From Streptomyces sp. WM6386 (GTDB lineage Bacteria; Actinomycetota; Actinomycetes; Streptomycetales; Streptomycetaceae): a stretch of DNA of 64,000 nucleotides. The stretch is taken from the NCBI RefSeq assembly GCF_000972385.1, contig NZ_JXTE01000014.1, positions 1 to 64,000 on the forward strand, in the 5' to 3' direction. The notes beneath the pieces are model-generated. The model saw only the letters and a program-made list of their open reading frames with translations. It ran no database searches and had not been told where the DNA came from. Shown piece by piece: positions 44,978 to 53,501 of the stretch. Numbering within the stretch: the stretch's first letter is position 1; every line of letters begins with the position of its first letter. A program made the translations under genes and the position numbers.

Positions 44978-47900
44978 ATGAACAGATGGGGCAGACGGCT
45001 CCGGGGCGGGCGCCTCGCCGTCGCAGCAGCATTGATATGGGCGGTGCTCCCGCAGGCCGTATCCGCCCAGGCGGCGGTGTCCGATCCCTGCGGCACGGGG
45101 TCGAACGCGGTCGTCTGCGAGAACTCCAAGACGGGCAGCCCGATGTCCGACTGGTACTCGCCCAACTCCTACGGTGACATCAAGGGGTTCACCACCAAGG
45201 AGAGCGTCCAGGCCGGTGACACCGTCCAGTTCAAGATCCAGTCACCGGTCACCTACCGCGTGGAGATCTACCGACTGGGCTGGTACGGCGGCGACGGGGC
45301 GCGCCTGATGTCGACCGCGGCCCAGGCGGCCGTGACCTACCCGGCCAACTACACGACCAACGCCGCCAGTTGCACCACCAAGGCGAGCACCGGCCTGGTC
45401 GACTGCGGCAACTGGCCCGTGACCGTGAACTGGACCGTGCCCAGCGACGCCGTGTCCGGCCTGTACATCGCGAACCTGACGCAGACCGACGGCGACGGCC
45501 TGATGCCGTACCCGTTCGTCGTCCGCAAGGACTCCAGCACCTCCGACATCGTCGTGCAGACCAGCGACCAGACCTGGCAGGCGTACAACGACTACGGCGG
45601 CCAGGACCTCTACGGAGGCACCGGTCCGGCGCCGGACGGCCGTGCCTACGAGGTCAGTTACAACCGGCCGCTGGACATCGGCGGTGACAACGGCATCTAC
45701 GGCTCCGAGTTCATGATGCTGTCGTGGCTGGAACGCAACGGCTACGACGTCAGCTATCTGTCCGGCGTGGACGTGTCGACCCGTGGTGACACCCTGCTGG
45801 AGAACCACGACGTGTATCTGTCCTCAGGACATGACGAGTACTGGACACAGAGCCAGTACGACAACGTCCTGGCGGCCCGGAAGGCCGGCGTGCGGCAGGG
45901 CTACTTCAGCGGCAACGAGGTCTTCTGGAAGACGCGGCTCGCCCCGAGCATCGACGGCACCAGCACCTCGAACCGCACCATGACCTGCTACAAGATGACG
46001 AAGATGGTGCAGGGCAACGGCATCGCCGACCCCAGCGGTGAATGGACCGGCACCTGGATGGACCCGACCAGCACCCAGTACGGCATGGACTACCAGCCGC
46101 CGAACATCCTCACCGGCTCCATGTTCACCGTGAACGGCTACCGCGCCGACGCGATCACGGTCCCCGGCTCCTACGGCAAGAACCGGCTGTGGCGGGGCAC
46201 CTCCATCGCGAACCTCACCTCCAGCCAGACCGCCACGTTCCCGACGGGCACCCTCGGCTACGAGTGGGACAGCGACATCGTCAACAGCACCAGGCCCGCC
46301 GGCGCGATCCATCTGTCGTCCACGACGGTGGACATCGACGACGGCAAGTACCGCCTGGACTGGGGCAACATGTACGGCAACGGGACGGCGACGCACAATC
46401 TCGTCGAGTTCCGCGACCAGGACTCCGGGGCCCTGGTGTTCGGGGCGGGCACCGTGCAGTGGTCGTGGGGCCTGACCAACCTGCCGGCGTACGACCCCGA
46501 CGACGTCGTGGTCACCGAGGACGTCCGCATGCAGCAGGCGACCGTGAACGTCTTCGCCGACATGGGCGTCCAGCCGAAGAACCTGCAGAGCAACCTCACC
46601 GCCGCCACGGCCTCCACCGACACCACCGGCCCGGCCATCACGGTCACCGCCCCGGCCTCCGGGGCCACCGTCCCGGCGCTGAAGCCGGTCACCGTCAAGG
46701 GCACCGCCACCGACTCCGGCGGGGGAGTGGTGGCCCGCACGGAGGTCTCCACCGACGGCGGAACCACCTGGAACGCCGCCACCGGACTGACGTCCTGGAC
46801 CTACAGCTGGACGCCGACGACACCGGGCAGCGCGTCCCTCAAGGTGCGCGCGGTGGACGACAGCGTCAACATCGGCGCCGTCACCACCATCCCGCTGACC
46901 GTCGGCCCCCAGGCCTGCCCCTGCACCATCTGGCCGGCCACCGCCGTCCCCGGCACCCTCAACGCGGGCGACGCCGGTCCGCTCGAGCTCGGCGTCAAGA
47001 TCCGTACCACGGTGGCCGGTTCGATCACCGGTGTCCGCTTCTACAAGTCACCCGCCAACACCGGCACCCACACCGGCAGCCTGTGGAGCGCCTCCGGCAC
47101 CCGCCTGGCCACCGGTACCTTCACCAACGAGACGGCCTCCGGCTGGCAGCAGCTGAACTTCGCCACCCCGGTGACCGTCAAGGCCAACACCACCTACGTC
47201 GCCTCGTACTTCGCCCCCAACGGCGGCTACTCCTACGACGGCGGCTACTTCTCGGACAACTCCGCAGGCCTGGCCCCGCTCACGGCCCTGAAGTCCGGCA
47301 CCGACGGCGGCAACGGCGTCTACCGCTACAGCTCCACCAGCGCCTTCCCGTCCTCGGCGTCCTCGGGCAGCAACTACTGGGTGGACGTGGTGCTCGACAC
47401 CGCGACGGCCAGTACGACCCCGCCCGCCGTCACCTCGACGTCCCCGACCTCGGGGGCCACCGGCGCGGCGATCACCGCACCCGTGTCGGCCGTCTTCGAC
47501 CACGCCATCGACGGCGACACGCTCACGTTCACCGTGAAGGACCCGAACGGCAACACCGTGCCGGGCGCCAGGACGCTGCCCGCGGCGAACAAGGCGACCT
47601 TCACCCCGTCGACGGAACTGGAGCTGCACACCACGTACACCGCCTCCGTGCAGGCCGAGGACCTGTGGGGCAACGCCATGGCGGCCCCGGTGACCTGGAC
47701 GTTCACCACCAGCTCCACCCCGCCCGCGGTCACCTGCCCCTGCACCCTGTGGAACTCCTCCACCGTGCCGGCCAGGACCGCCGTCACCGACGACCCCAAC
47801 TCCCTCGAACTGGGCACCCGGTTCCAGTCCTCGGCGAGCGGCTGGGTCACCGGTGTCACCTTCTACAAGGGAGCGACCAACACCGGCACCCACACGGGCA

Positions 47901-48583
47901 GCCTCTGGTCCACCGACGGCACGCTCCTCGCCTCCGGCACCTTCACCAGCGAGTCCGCCTCCGGCTGGCAGACGATGACCTTCGCCACCCCGGTGGCGAT
48001 CAGCGCGGACACCGCGTACGTCGTCTCCTATCACGCACCGAACGGCAACTACGCCGTGGACGGCGGCTACTTCGCGTCGGCCCACAAGTCGTATCCGCTG
48101 ACCGCCACCGCCGACATCAGCACGGCCCACAACGGGCTCTACCGGTACGGCAGCGACGTGGCCTTCCCCAACGGTTCCTACGGATCCGCGAACTACTGGG
48201 TCGGACCGCTCTTCACCGCCGAGGACCCGTCCGCGTCGCTGACGTCGGGCACCACGTCGGAGGAGACCGCCTCCTTGCTGGCGCGCACCGCCGACGCGGC
48301 GCACCCGCTCGTCACGACGCTGCCCAGCGCGACGAAGGTGGGCTCGGTGAAGGCGACGGTGACCATCCTGCCGGGCGCCAAGGCCGCCGTCGCCAGGAAG
48401 CTCCACGTCAAGGCCGTCCTCAACTACGACCGGGCCACCCACAAGGTGTCCGTCCATCTGTCCGCCCCGCTGCCGGACGGCACGCGGTTCACGATCACGG
48501 TCACGGCCCGGGACAAGAAGCACCACACGGTGAAGTCCCGTGACTGGACCCTGACCAGCAAGACCGTCCGTAAGAAGCACTAG
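44978..48583 (+). CDS. Large secreted multidomain protein: DMFA2-like domain, Ig-like domains and two DUF4082 modules
   Basis: 1201 residues. A signal peptide (RRLRGGRLAVAAALIWAVL...VSAQA) is followed by a large N-terminal domain (about 35-550) resembling the N,N-dimethylformamidase beta-subunit family (YRVEIYRLGWYGGDGARLM, LSSGHDEYWTQSQYDNVLAARKAG, YFSGNEVFWKTR). An Ig-like domain (about 555-645), a DUF4082 module (about 648-785), a second Ig-like domain (about 800-910) and a second DUF4082 module (about 925-1065) come next, then a Lys-rich tail. Both DUF4082 copies open CPCT-W and share VRFYK/VTFYK...NTGTHTGSLWS. It may act on or bind an extracellular polymer; the catalytic role is unproven. 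Confidence 0.78.
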   Translation: MNRWGRRLRGGRLAVAAALIWAVLPQAVSAQAAVSDPCGTGSNAVVCENSKTGSPMSDWYSPNSYGDIKGFTTKESVQAGDTVQFKIQSPVTYRVEIYRLGWYGGDGARLMSTAAQAAVTYPANYTTNAASCTTKASTGLVDCGNWPVTVNWTVPSDAVSGLYIANLTQTDGDGLMPYPFVVRKDSSTSDIVVQTSDQTWQAYNDYGGQDLYGGTGPAPDGRAYEVSYNRPLDIGGDNGIYGSEFMMLSWLERNGYDVSYLSGVDVSTRGDTLLENHDVYLSSGHDEYWTQSQYDNVLAARKAGVRQGYFSGNEVFWKTRLAPSIDGTSTSNRTMTCYKMTKMVQGNGIADPSGEWTGTWMDPTSTQYGMDYQPPNILTGSMFTVNGYRADAITVPGSYGKNRLWRGTSIANLTSSQTATFPTGTLGYEWDSDIVNSTRPAGAIHLSSTTVDIDDGKYRLDWGNMYGNGTATHNLVEFRDQDSGALVFGAGTVQWSWGLTNLPAYDPDDVVVTEDVRMQQATVNVFADMGVQPKNLQSNLTAATASTDTTGPAITVTAPASGATVPALKPVTVKGTATDSGGGVVARTEVSTDGGTTWNAATGLTSWTYSWTPTTPGSASLKVRAVDDSVNIGAVTTIPLTVGPQACPCTIWPATAVPGTLNAGDAGPLELGVKIRTTVAGSITGVRFYKSPANTGTHTGSLWSASGTRLATGTFTNETASGWQQLNFATPVTVKANTTYVASYFAPNGGYSYDGGYFSDNSAGLAPLTALKSGTDGGNGVYRYSSTSAFPSSASSGSNYWVDVVLDTATASTTPPAVTSTSPTSGATGAAITAPVSAVFDHAIDGDTLTFTVKDPNGNTVPGARTLPAANKATFTPSTELELHTTYTASVQAEDLWGNAMAAPVTWTFTTSSTPPAVTCPCTLWNSSTVPARTAVTDDPNSLELGTRFQSSASGWVTGVTFYKGATNTGTHTGSLWSTDGTLLASGTFTSESASGWQTMTFATPVAISADTAYVVSYHAPNGNYAVDGGYFASAHKSYPLTATADISTAHNGLYRYGSDVAFPNGSYGSANYWVGPLFTAEDPSASLTSGTTSEETASLLARTADAAHPLVTTLPSATKVGSVKATVTILPGAKAAVARKLHVKAVLNYDRATHKVSVHLSAPLPDGTRFTITVTARDKKHHTVKSRDWTLTSKTVRKKH

Positions 48584-48590
48584 TGCGCAC

Positions 48591-48620
48591 CGGTGCCGGC
48601 CTCCGCGGAGGCCGGCACCG
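48591..48620 (+). terminator. Perfect 30-base palindrome after the large secreted protein gene
   Basis: 15-base arms meet with no spacer (48591-48605 with 48606-48620), 8 bases after the stop codon. There is no T run. It is likely a terminator or attenuator that lowers expression of the next gene at 48640. Confidence 0.7.
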
Positions 48621-48639
48621 GGGATTGGCCTCATCACCG

Positions 48640-49686
48640 ATGTCCACCGTCAGTGTCGTGATCCCCTGCTACAAGTACGGCGACTTCCTCGCCGACTGCG
48701 TCAGCAGCGTCCTGGACGAGCAGGAGGGCGTCGACGTCCGGGTCCTCATCATCGACGACGCCTCACCCGACGACTCGGCGCAGACCGCGCGCAAGCTGGC
48801 GGCCTCCGACCCGCGTATCGAGGTCCGCGTCCACGAGACCAACAAGGGCCACATCGCCACCTACAACGAGGGCCTCCTCGAGTGGGCCGACGGTGACTAC
48901 GTGGCACTGCTCTCCGCCGACGACCGCCTGGTCCCCGGCGCACTGGTACGCGCCGCCACCCTCCTCGACGCCCATCCGGAGGCGGGATTCGCCTACGGCC
49001 GTCCCCTGCGCTTCCAGCACGGCGGCCCGCTGCCCAAGGCCCGCACCAGCGGCACCGGTTCGGTCGTCTACCCCGGGCACTGGTGGCTGGAGCGCCGGTT
49101 CCGCGAAGGCACCGGCTGCATCACCTCGCCCGAGGTTGTCGTCCGCACCAGCCTCCAGCGCGAGGTGGGCGGCTACGACCCCGCGCTTCCGCACGCCGGC
49201 GACATCGAGATGTGGATGCGGCTCGCGGCCCGCGCCGACGTCGGCCACGTACGCGGCGCCGACCAGGCCTACTACCGCGTCCACGGCAACAACATGTCCA
49301 CCACCGACTTCGGCGGTCAGCTCGACGACCTCCGCCAGCGCCGGGTGGCGTACGACTCCGTGCTCGACAAATGCTCCGACCTGCTGCCGCAGGCCGACCG
49401 ACTGGCCGGCGCCGTGCACACCCGCCTCGCCCGCTTCGCGCTGCGCCGCGCCTACCGCGCCTACGACCGGGGGCGCACCGACGTCGTCCCGGTCGACGAA
49501 CTCGTGGCGTTCGCCGAGGAGTGCCTGCCGGGCTACGCGAAGCTGCCCGAGTACCGCGCGCTACGCCTCAGACAGCGGATCGGAGCGAAGACCATGCCGT
49601 ATCTGCAACCGCTGGTGTGGTCGGCCGTGGCCGAGCGCGGGCGGGAGTGGCTGTGGTGGGAGTCCTGGAAGCGCCGCGGCATCTGA
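48640..49686 (+). CDS. Family 2 glycosyltransferase
   Basis: 348 residues. The GT-A motifs are VSVVIPCYKYGDFLADCVSSVL, VLIIDDASPDDSAQTAR, NKGHIATYNEGL, and the DxD-like ALLSADDRLVPGAL. The acceptor region holds DIEMWMRLAARAD, and the C-terminal helices are basic. No membrane helix is seen, so it acts at the cytoplasmic membrane face on the lipid-linked glycan. It is the last gene of the first plus-strand run, ending at a hairpin shared with the convergent Wzz-like gene. Confidence 0.88.
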   Translation: MSTVSVVIPCYKYGDFLADCVSSVLDEQEGVDVRVLIIDDASPDDSAQTARKLAASDPRIEVRVHETNKGHIATYNEGLLEWADGDYVALLSADDRLVPGALVRAATLLDAHPEAGFAYGRPLRFQHGGPLPKARTSGTGSVVYPGHWWLERRFREGTGCITSPEVVVRTSLQREVGGYDPALPHAGDIEMWMRLAARADVGHVRGADQAYYRVHGNNMSTTDFGGQLDDLRQRRVAYDSVLDKCSDLLPQADRLAGAVHTRLARFALRRAYRAYDRGRTDVVPVDELVAFAEECLPGYAKLPEYRALRLRQRIGAKTMPYLQPLVWSAVAERGREWLWWESWKRRGI

Positions 49687-49734
49687 TGACCATGCCCGAC
49701 CCGAGGGCCGCGACCGGCCGCCCCGCCCCACTGC

Positions 49735-49757
49735 CCGGTGGCTCAGCCCGCCACCGG
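49735..49757. terminator. Hairpin at the junction of convergent glycan genes
   Basis: An 8-bp perfect stem (49735-49742 with 49750-49757) and a 7-nt loop overlap the stop codon of the Wzz-like gene. It could terminate the plus-strand run, although part of it is coding on the other strand. Confidence 0.4.
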
Positions 49758-50414
49758 AACCCCGCCCACGTGGGGGAGCGGTTCCGGGGAGGCCTCCTGC
49801 CTGCTCCTACGACGCAGCGCGTACCGGTCGAACCACAGCGCGCCGAGGATCGCGGCGAGCCCGCCCAGCAGAGCCGTACCGGCCAGCGCACGGCTCTTGG
49901 TTCCCTGGACCTGGGCTGCGCTCGGGGTGACCAGGACGGACGCGTTGATCCGCGACTCAGGCGCGATCCCCTGCGCCACCTGGATGTCCGCCACATGCCC
50001 GGCGTAGACGTCGATGATCCGGCGGACCGCGGTGTCGGCCGCGGCGGGATCGCCTCCGCGAGCCTGCACCTGCACCGAGGGGATCAGATAGCGGGGCGTC
50101 GCGCTGGTGCCGCTGTTGCGCGGGATCAGCTGGTAGGTGCCGTGGACACCGGCGGATGCCAACTCCTTGCGTCCGCCGGGCGATTCGAGCTGCTGGATGA
50201 CGCCGTACGAGAGCGTGGCGAGCGGCGGCTGCAGATTCGTCAGCTGGTTCGGCTGGTTGCCCGTCGCCGGCGGCTTGAGGACGACCACCGCCGAACTCAG
50301 GTACTCCGGGGTCGGGCGGAGCACGGGATAGGCTCCGGCAGCCGTCAGCAGGAGCGCGAGCACCAACACGTACCAGCGGCGGAGCAGCGCTTCGGCGACG
50401 TCACGAGGCGACAC
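49743..50414 (-). CDS. Wzz/YveK-like chain-length determinant protein (stand-alone)
   Basis: 223 residues, GTG start with GAAGGA 7-8 bases upstream. It has the Wzz layout: a first transmembrane helix after RRWY (LLRRWYVLVLALLLTAAGAYPV), an extracellular part of about 140 residues (LSSAVVVLKPP onward) and a second helix (ALAGTALLGGLAAILGALWF). There is no tyrosine-kinase domain. It is the only minus-strand gene between two plus-strand runs, and divergent from the Wzz-Wzy fusion gene. Confidence 0.8.
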   Translation of the reverse strand: MSPRDVAEALLRRWYVLVLALLLTAAGAYPVLRPTPEYLSSAVVVLKPPATGNQPNQLTNLQPPLATLSYGVIQQLESPGGRKELASAGVHGTYQLIPRNSGTSATPRYLIPSVQVQARGGDPAAADTAVRRIIDVYAGHVADIQVAQGIAPESRINASVLVTPSAAQVQGTKSRALAGTALLGGLAAILGALWFDRYALRRRSRQEASPEPLPHVGGVPVAG

Positions 50415-50491
50415 AGGGATTCCTTCCGTCGGCCTCGATCCTCGCAGGCGCCGGGGCGAGCCGCCACCGAATCACACCGGGGAGAGTTCTC

Positions 50492-52525
50492 ATGAGCCTG
50501 GGCGACATCTGGGCGATCATGTGCAGGCGCTGGTACTTCATGGTGCCCCTCACCCTGCTCAGCCTTCTCGCGGGCGGCTACCTGTACCGGACCGTCCCGG
50601 TCTCCTACCAGTCGCAGAGCTCCGTCACCCTGCTGGACTCCACGGCGGTCGCCGAGTTGGCGCCGACCTTCGGCAACCCCATCTCGAACGCGGGCGGTTC
50701 ACTGGTCGTCACGGCCGACGTACTGATCAGGACGCTCCAGTCGAGCGACTCGGCCAAGGAACTGCACTCCCGGGGCGTCACGGACCGGTACACGGTCGGA
50801 TTCGCCCCGGCCGCCGACAGCCCGCTGCTCACCCTGAGCGTCACCGGAACCGACCGGGAGAAGGTGCTCCAGGAGACCACCACCCTCACCAAGTTCACCG
50901 GGGAGCAGCTGAAGGCTCTTCAGGCCGCGTCCAAGGTGCCGACGGGGTACCTCGTGCAGGCCGCGCCGGTCGTGCTGCCCCAGACCCCGGTCTCGCAGCC
51001 GAAAGCCCGGTACCAGAACATCGCGTCGGTCGTCATCGTCGGCGTCGTCAGCGCGTTCCTGCTGTCCATCCTGGCCGAAGGCGTCGCGGTGGTCCGCCGC
51101 CGGGGACGGGCCCGGGAGGGCTACGTCCCGCGGCGCCATCGCGCCAAGCCCCCGGAGCGGGCGCCCAGGGGCCTGCTGACACGGAGGCTGGACGCCACGA
51201 CGATCCTCACCGGCTATCTGGCGCTGGCCTTCTTCGTCCCGTCGAACCTCACCCTGCCGGCGCTCGGCGGCGTCGGCACCCCGGCCAACGTCCTCGCCCT
51301 GCTGGGACTTCTCTGGTACCTCGCGACCTGGCTCGGCGGCCGCATCCGTCCGGCCGAGGGCACCAGGCTGCCGCGCGTGGCGATGCGCCTGCTCGCCGTG
51401 GCGGTGCTGCTGTCCTACATCGCCGACGCAACCCGCAACAGCACGCACGAGGAGGTCCTCGGGGCCGACCGCGGACTCATCGGGCTCGGGGTCTGGGTGG
51501 CGCTGGTGGTGCTGGCATCGGCCGGCATCCAGGAGCGCAGCCGGCTGGAGACCCTGATGCGCCGACTCGTCGTCCTGGGCACGGTGGTCGCTCTCATCGG
51601 CTACTACGACTTCTTCGCCGCGACCAACATCGCCGACTCCATCCACATCCCCGGCCTGCAGTCGAGCACCGCGGGGATCAGCGCCATGGACCGCGGCTCC
51701 TTCACCAGGCCGCGCTCGACCACGGCCCATCCGCTGGAGTTCGGCGGGATGCTGGCCATCCTCGTTCCCTTCGCCGTCCACCAGGCCTTCGATCCGGTAC
51801 GCCGGCACGCCGGCGCGCTGCGCCGCTGGGCCCCGGTGGCGATCATGGCGGGCGCGCTGCCGCTGACGGTGTCCAGGACGTCCATCATCGGCGCACTCAT
51901 CGTGATCCTGGTGATGGTGCCCCGCTGGAAGCCGCAGCGACGCTGGGCCGCCATCGCCATCATCATGGGGTCGGTCGCCGGCTTCAAGGTGATCATTCCG
52001 GGACTGATCGGAACCATCACCAACCTGTTCGCGAGCTTCCTGTCCGGCTCCGACAGCAGTACCCAGGCGCGCACCGTCAAGTACAGCGCGATCGTCCCCT
52101 ACCTCGACGAACACCCCTGGTTCGGCAGGGGGTTCGGGACGTTCACGCCCGACCTGTACTTCTTCACGGACAACCAGTACATGCTGACCCTGGCCGAGAT
52201 GGGCATCGTGGGGCTGGTCGCGCTGCTCGCCCTGTTCATCACCGGAATACACACCGGCGGCACCATCCGCCGCCTCGCCCGCACCGACTCGGACCGCGAA
52301 CTCGGGCAGGCGTTCCTCGCCTCGGCGCTGGTGGCGCTGGTCATCAGCGCCACCTTCGACGCGCTCAGCTTCCCCATGTACGCCGGGATGTTCTTCCTGA
52401 CCCTGGGGGCCGGCGGCAGCTACCTCGGCTTCGTCCGCCGCGAGGCCGCAGCGGCCGCGGTCGAGCTCCCCGCACCCCGTAAGCCATCCGAAGCCCCGCT
52501 CCCTGAACTCGTGGAGTCCCGATGA
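50492..52525 (+). CDS. Wzz-Wzy fusion: chain-length regulator joined to O-antigen polymerase/ligase
   Basis: 677 residues with GGGGAGAG before the ATG. Residues 1-205 are Wzz-like: RRWYFMVPLTLLSLLAGGYLY, YQSQSSVTLLDSTAV, and a second helix (IASVVIVGVVSAFLLSILAE). A basic linker (about 205-235) leads into a polytopic domain (about 240-640) of about 10 helices with Wzy/O-antigen-ligase features: a large outer loop carrying RSTTAHPLEFGGMLAIL, TVSRTSIIGALIVI, then YLDEHPWFGRGFGTF and DNQYMLTLAEMGIVGL. Fusion of the polymerase with its length regulator is unusual and would fix their ratio. It is coupled to the next gene by ATGA. Confidence 0.83.
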   Translation: MSLGDIWAIMCRRWYFMVPLTLLSLLAGGYLYRTVPVSYQSQSSVTLLDSTAVAELAPTFGNPISNAGGSLVVTADVLIRTLQSSDSAKELHSRGVTDRYTVGFAPAADSPLLTLSVTGTDREKVLQETTTLTKFTGEQLKALQAASKVPTGYLVQAAPVVLPQTPVSQPKARYQNIASVVIVGVVSAFLLSILAEGVAVVRRRGRAREGYVPRRHRAKPPERAPRGLLTRRLDATTILTGYLALAFFVPSNLTLPALGGVGTPANVLALLGLLWYLATWLGGRIRPAEGTRLPRVAMRLLAVAVLLSYIADATRNSTHEEVLGADRGLIGLGVWVALVVLASAGIQERSRLETLMRRLVVLGTVVALIGYYDFFAATNIADSIHIPGLQSSTAGISAMDRGSFTRPRSTTAHPLEFGGMLAILVPFAVHQAFDPVRRHAGALRRWAPVAIMAGALPLTVSRTSIIGALIVILVMVPRWKPQRRWAAIAIIMGSVAGFKVIIPGLIGTITNLFASFLSGSDSSTQARTVKYSAIVPYLDEHPWFGRGFGTFTPDLYFFTDNQYMLTLAEMGIVGLVALLALFITGIHTGGTIRRLARTDSDRELGQAFLASALVALVISATFDALSFPMYAGMFFLTLGAGGSYLGFVRREAAAAAVELPAPRKPSEAPLPELVESR

Positions 52526-53421
52526 GCCCCGTCGCCGTCGTCGTCGTCACCTGGAACAGCGCCTCGGTGCTCCCCGGGTTCCTCGCCGCACTTCCCGAGG
52601 GCATGGCCGGCCTCGACTGGCGGCTGGTCGTCGCCGACAACGACTCCGCCGACGACACCGTCGACGTGCTGCGGGAGCTGGCTCCGGACACCACGATCGT
52701 CCAGACCGGCCGCAACGCCGGGTACGCGGCCGGGATCAACGCCGCGCTGGGGGCGGCCGGCGAGTACGGGGCCGTGCTGATCTGCAATCCCGACATCCGG
52801 ATGCGGCAGGGCTGCGCCAAGCGCCTCGTCGACACCCTCGGCGACGGGGTCGGGATCGCCGTACCTCTCCTGTACGAAGAGGGCAGCGACACGCCCCACC
52901 GCTCACTGCGCCGCGAGTCCACCGTGCTCCGGGCCCTCGGCGAGGCAGTGATCGGCAACACCCGGGCCGGACGCTTCCCCGCCCTGAGCGAACTCGTCAC
53001 CGACCCCGCCGCGTACCGGCACCCCACCCGCGCGGACTGGGCGACCGGCGCGCTCATGGCGATATCGGCGGACTGCCTGAGCGCGTGCGGCCCGTGGGAC
53101 GAGTCCTTCTTCCTCTACTCGGAGGAGACCGAGTACTGCCTGCGGGCGCGGGACAGGGGATACGCGACGCAGTTGGACCCGACGGCCGACGCCGTCCACC
53201 TGGGCGGAGACTCCCAGGTGTCCCCCCGCCTGTGGACTCTCCTCACCGTCAACCGGGTCCGCCTGTACCGGAAGCGGCACGGTCTCCTGGCCACGGCCGC
53301 CTTCCGCGCGGCGGTCCTGCTCCGCGAGACCTCACGCGCAGCCCTGGGCCGCCCGGCGAGCCGAGCGGCGGCGGCCGCTTTGGCCAAGCCGGGCACCCTG
53401 AGCAAGACGCCGGGCCCGTAA
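52522..53421 (+). CDS. Family 2 glycosyltransferase (rhamnosyltransferase-like)
   Basis: 299 residues. It opens SPVAVVVVTWNSASVLPGFL, then VVADNDSADDTVDVLREL, TGRNAGYAAGINAALG, and CNPDIRM as the metal-binding region, followed by WATGALMAISADCL and FFLYSEETEYCLRARDRGY. This is the branch that includes many rhamnosyltransferases, but the sugar cannot be read from the sequence. Its start overlaps the end of the Wzz-Wzy fusion. Confidence 0.88.
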   Translation: MSPVAVVVVTWNSASVLPGFLAALPEGMAGLDWRLVVADNDSADDTVDVLRELAPDTTIVQTGRNAGYAAGINAALGAAGEYGAVLICNPDIRMRQGCAKRLVDTLGDGVGIAVPLLYEEGSDTPHRSLRRESTVLRALGEAVIGNTRAGRFPALSELVTDPAAYRHPTRADWATGALMAISADCLSACGPWDESFFLYSEETEYCLRARDRGYATQLDPTADAVHLGGDSQVSPRLWTLLTVNRVRLYRKRHGLLATAAFRAAVLLRETSRAALGRPASRAAAAALAKPGTLSKTPGP

Positions 53422-53475
53422 GCGCCCCAAAGGGGCGCGGGGAACCGCGCGACCAGCCCCAACGGCGCCGCAGCC
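53422..53475. repeat. Streptomyces dispersed intergenic repeat with terminator hairpin
   Basis: Directly after the glycosyltransferase stop is GCGCCCC-AAA-GGGGCGC (53422-53438), running into GCGGGGAACCGCGCGACCAG. This hairpin plus its GGGGAACnGCGCGACCAG continuation is, from memory, a short sequence found many times between Streptomyces genes. Here it separates two convergent runs and probably terminates both. The copy number in this genome cannot be seen from one window. Confidence 0.6.
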
Positions 53476-53501
53476 GCCCGACGGCACAGCGCGGCACCCC
53501 C

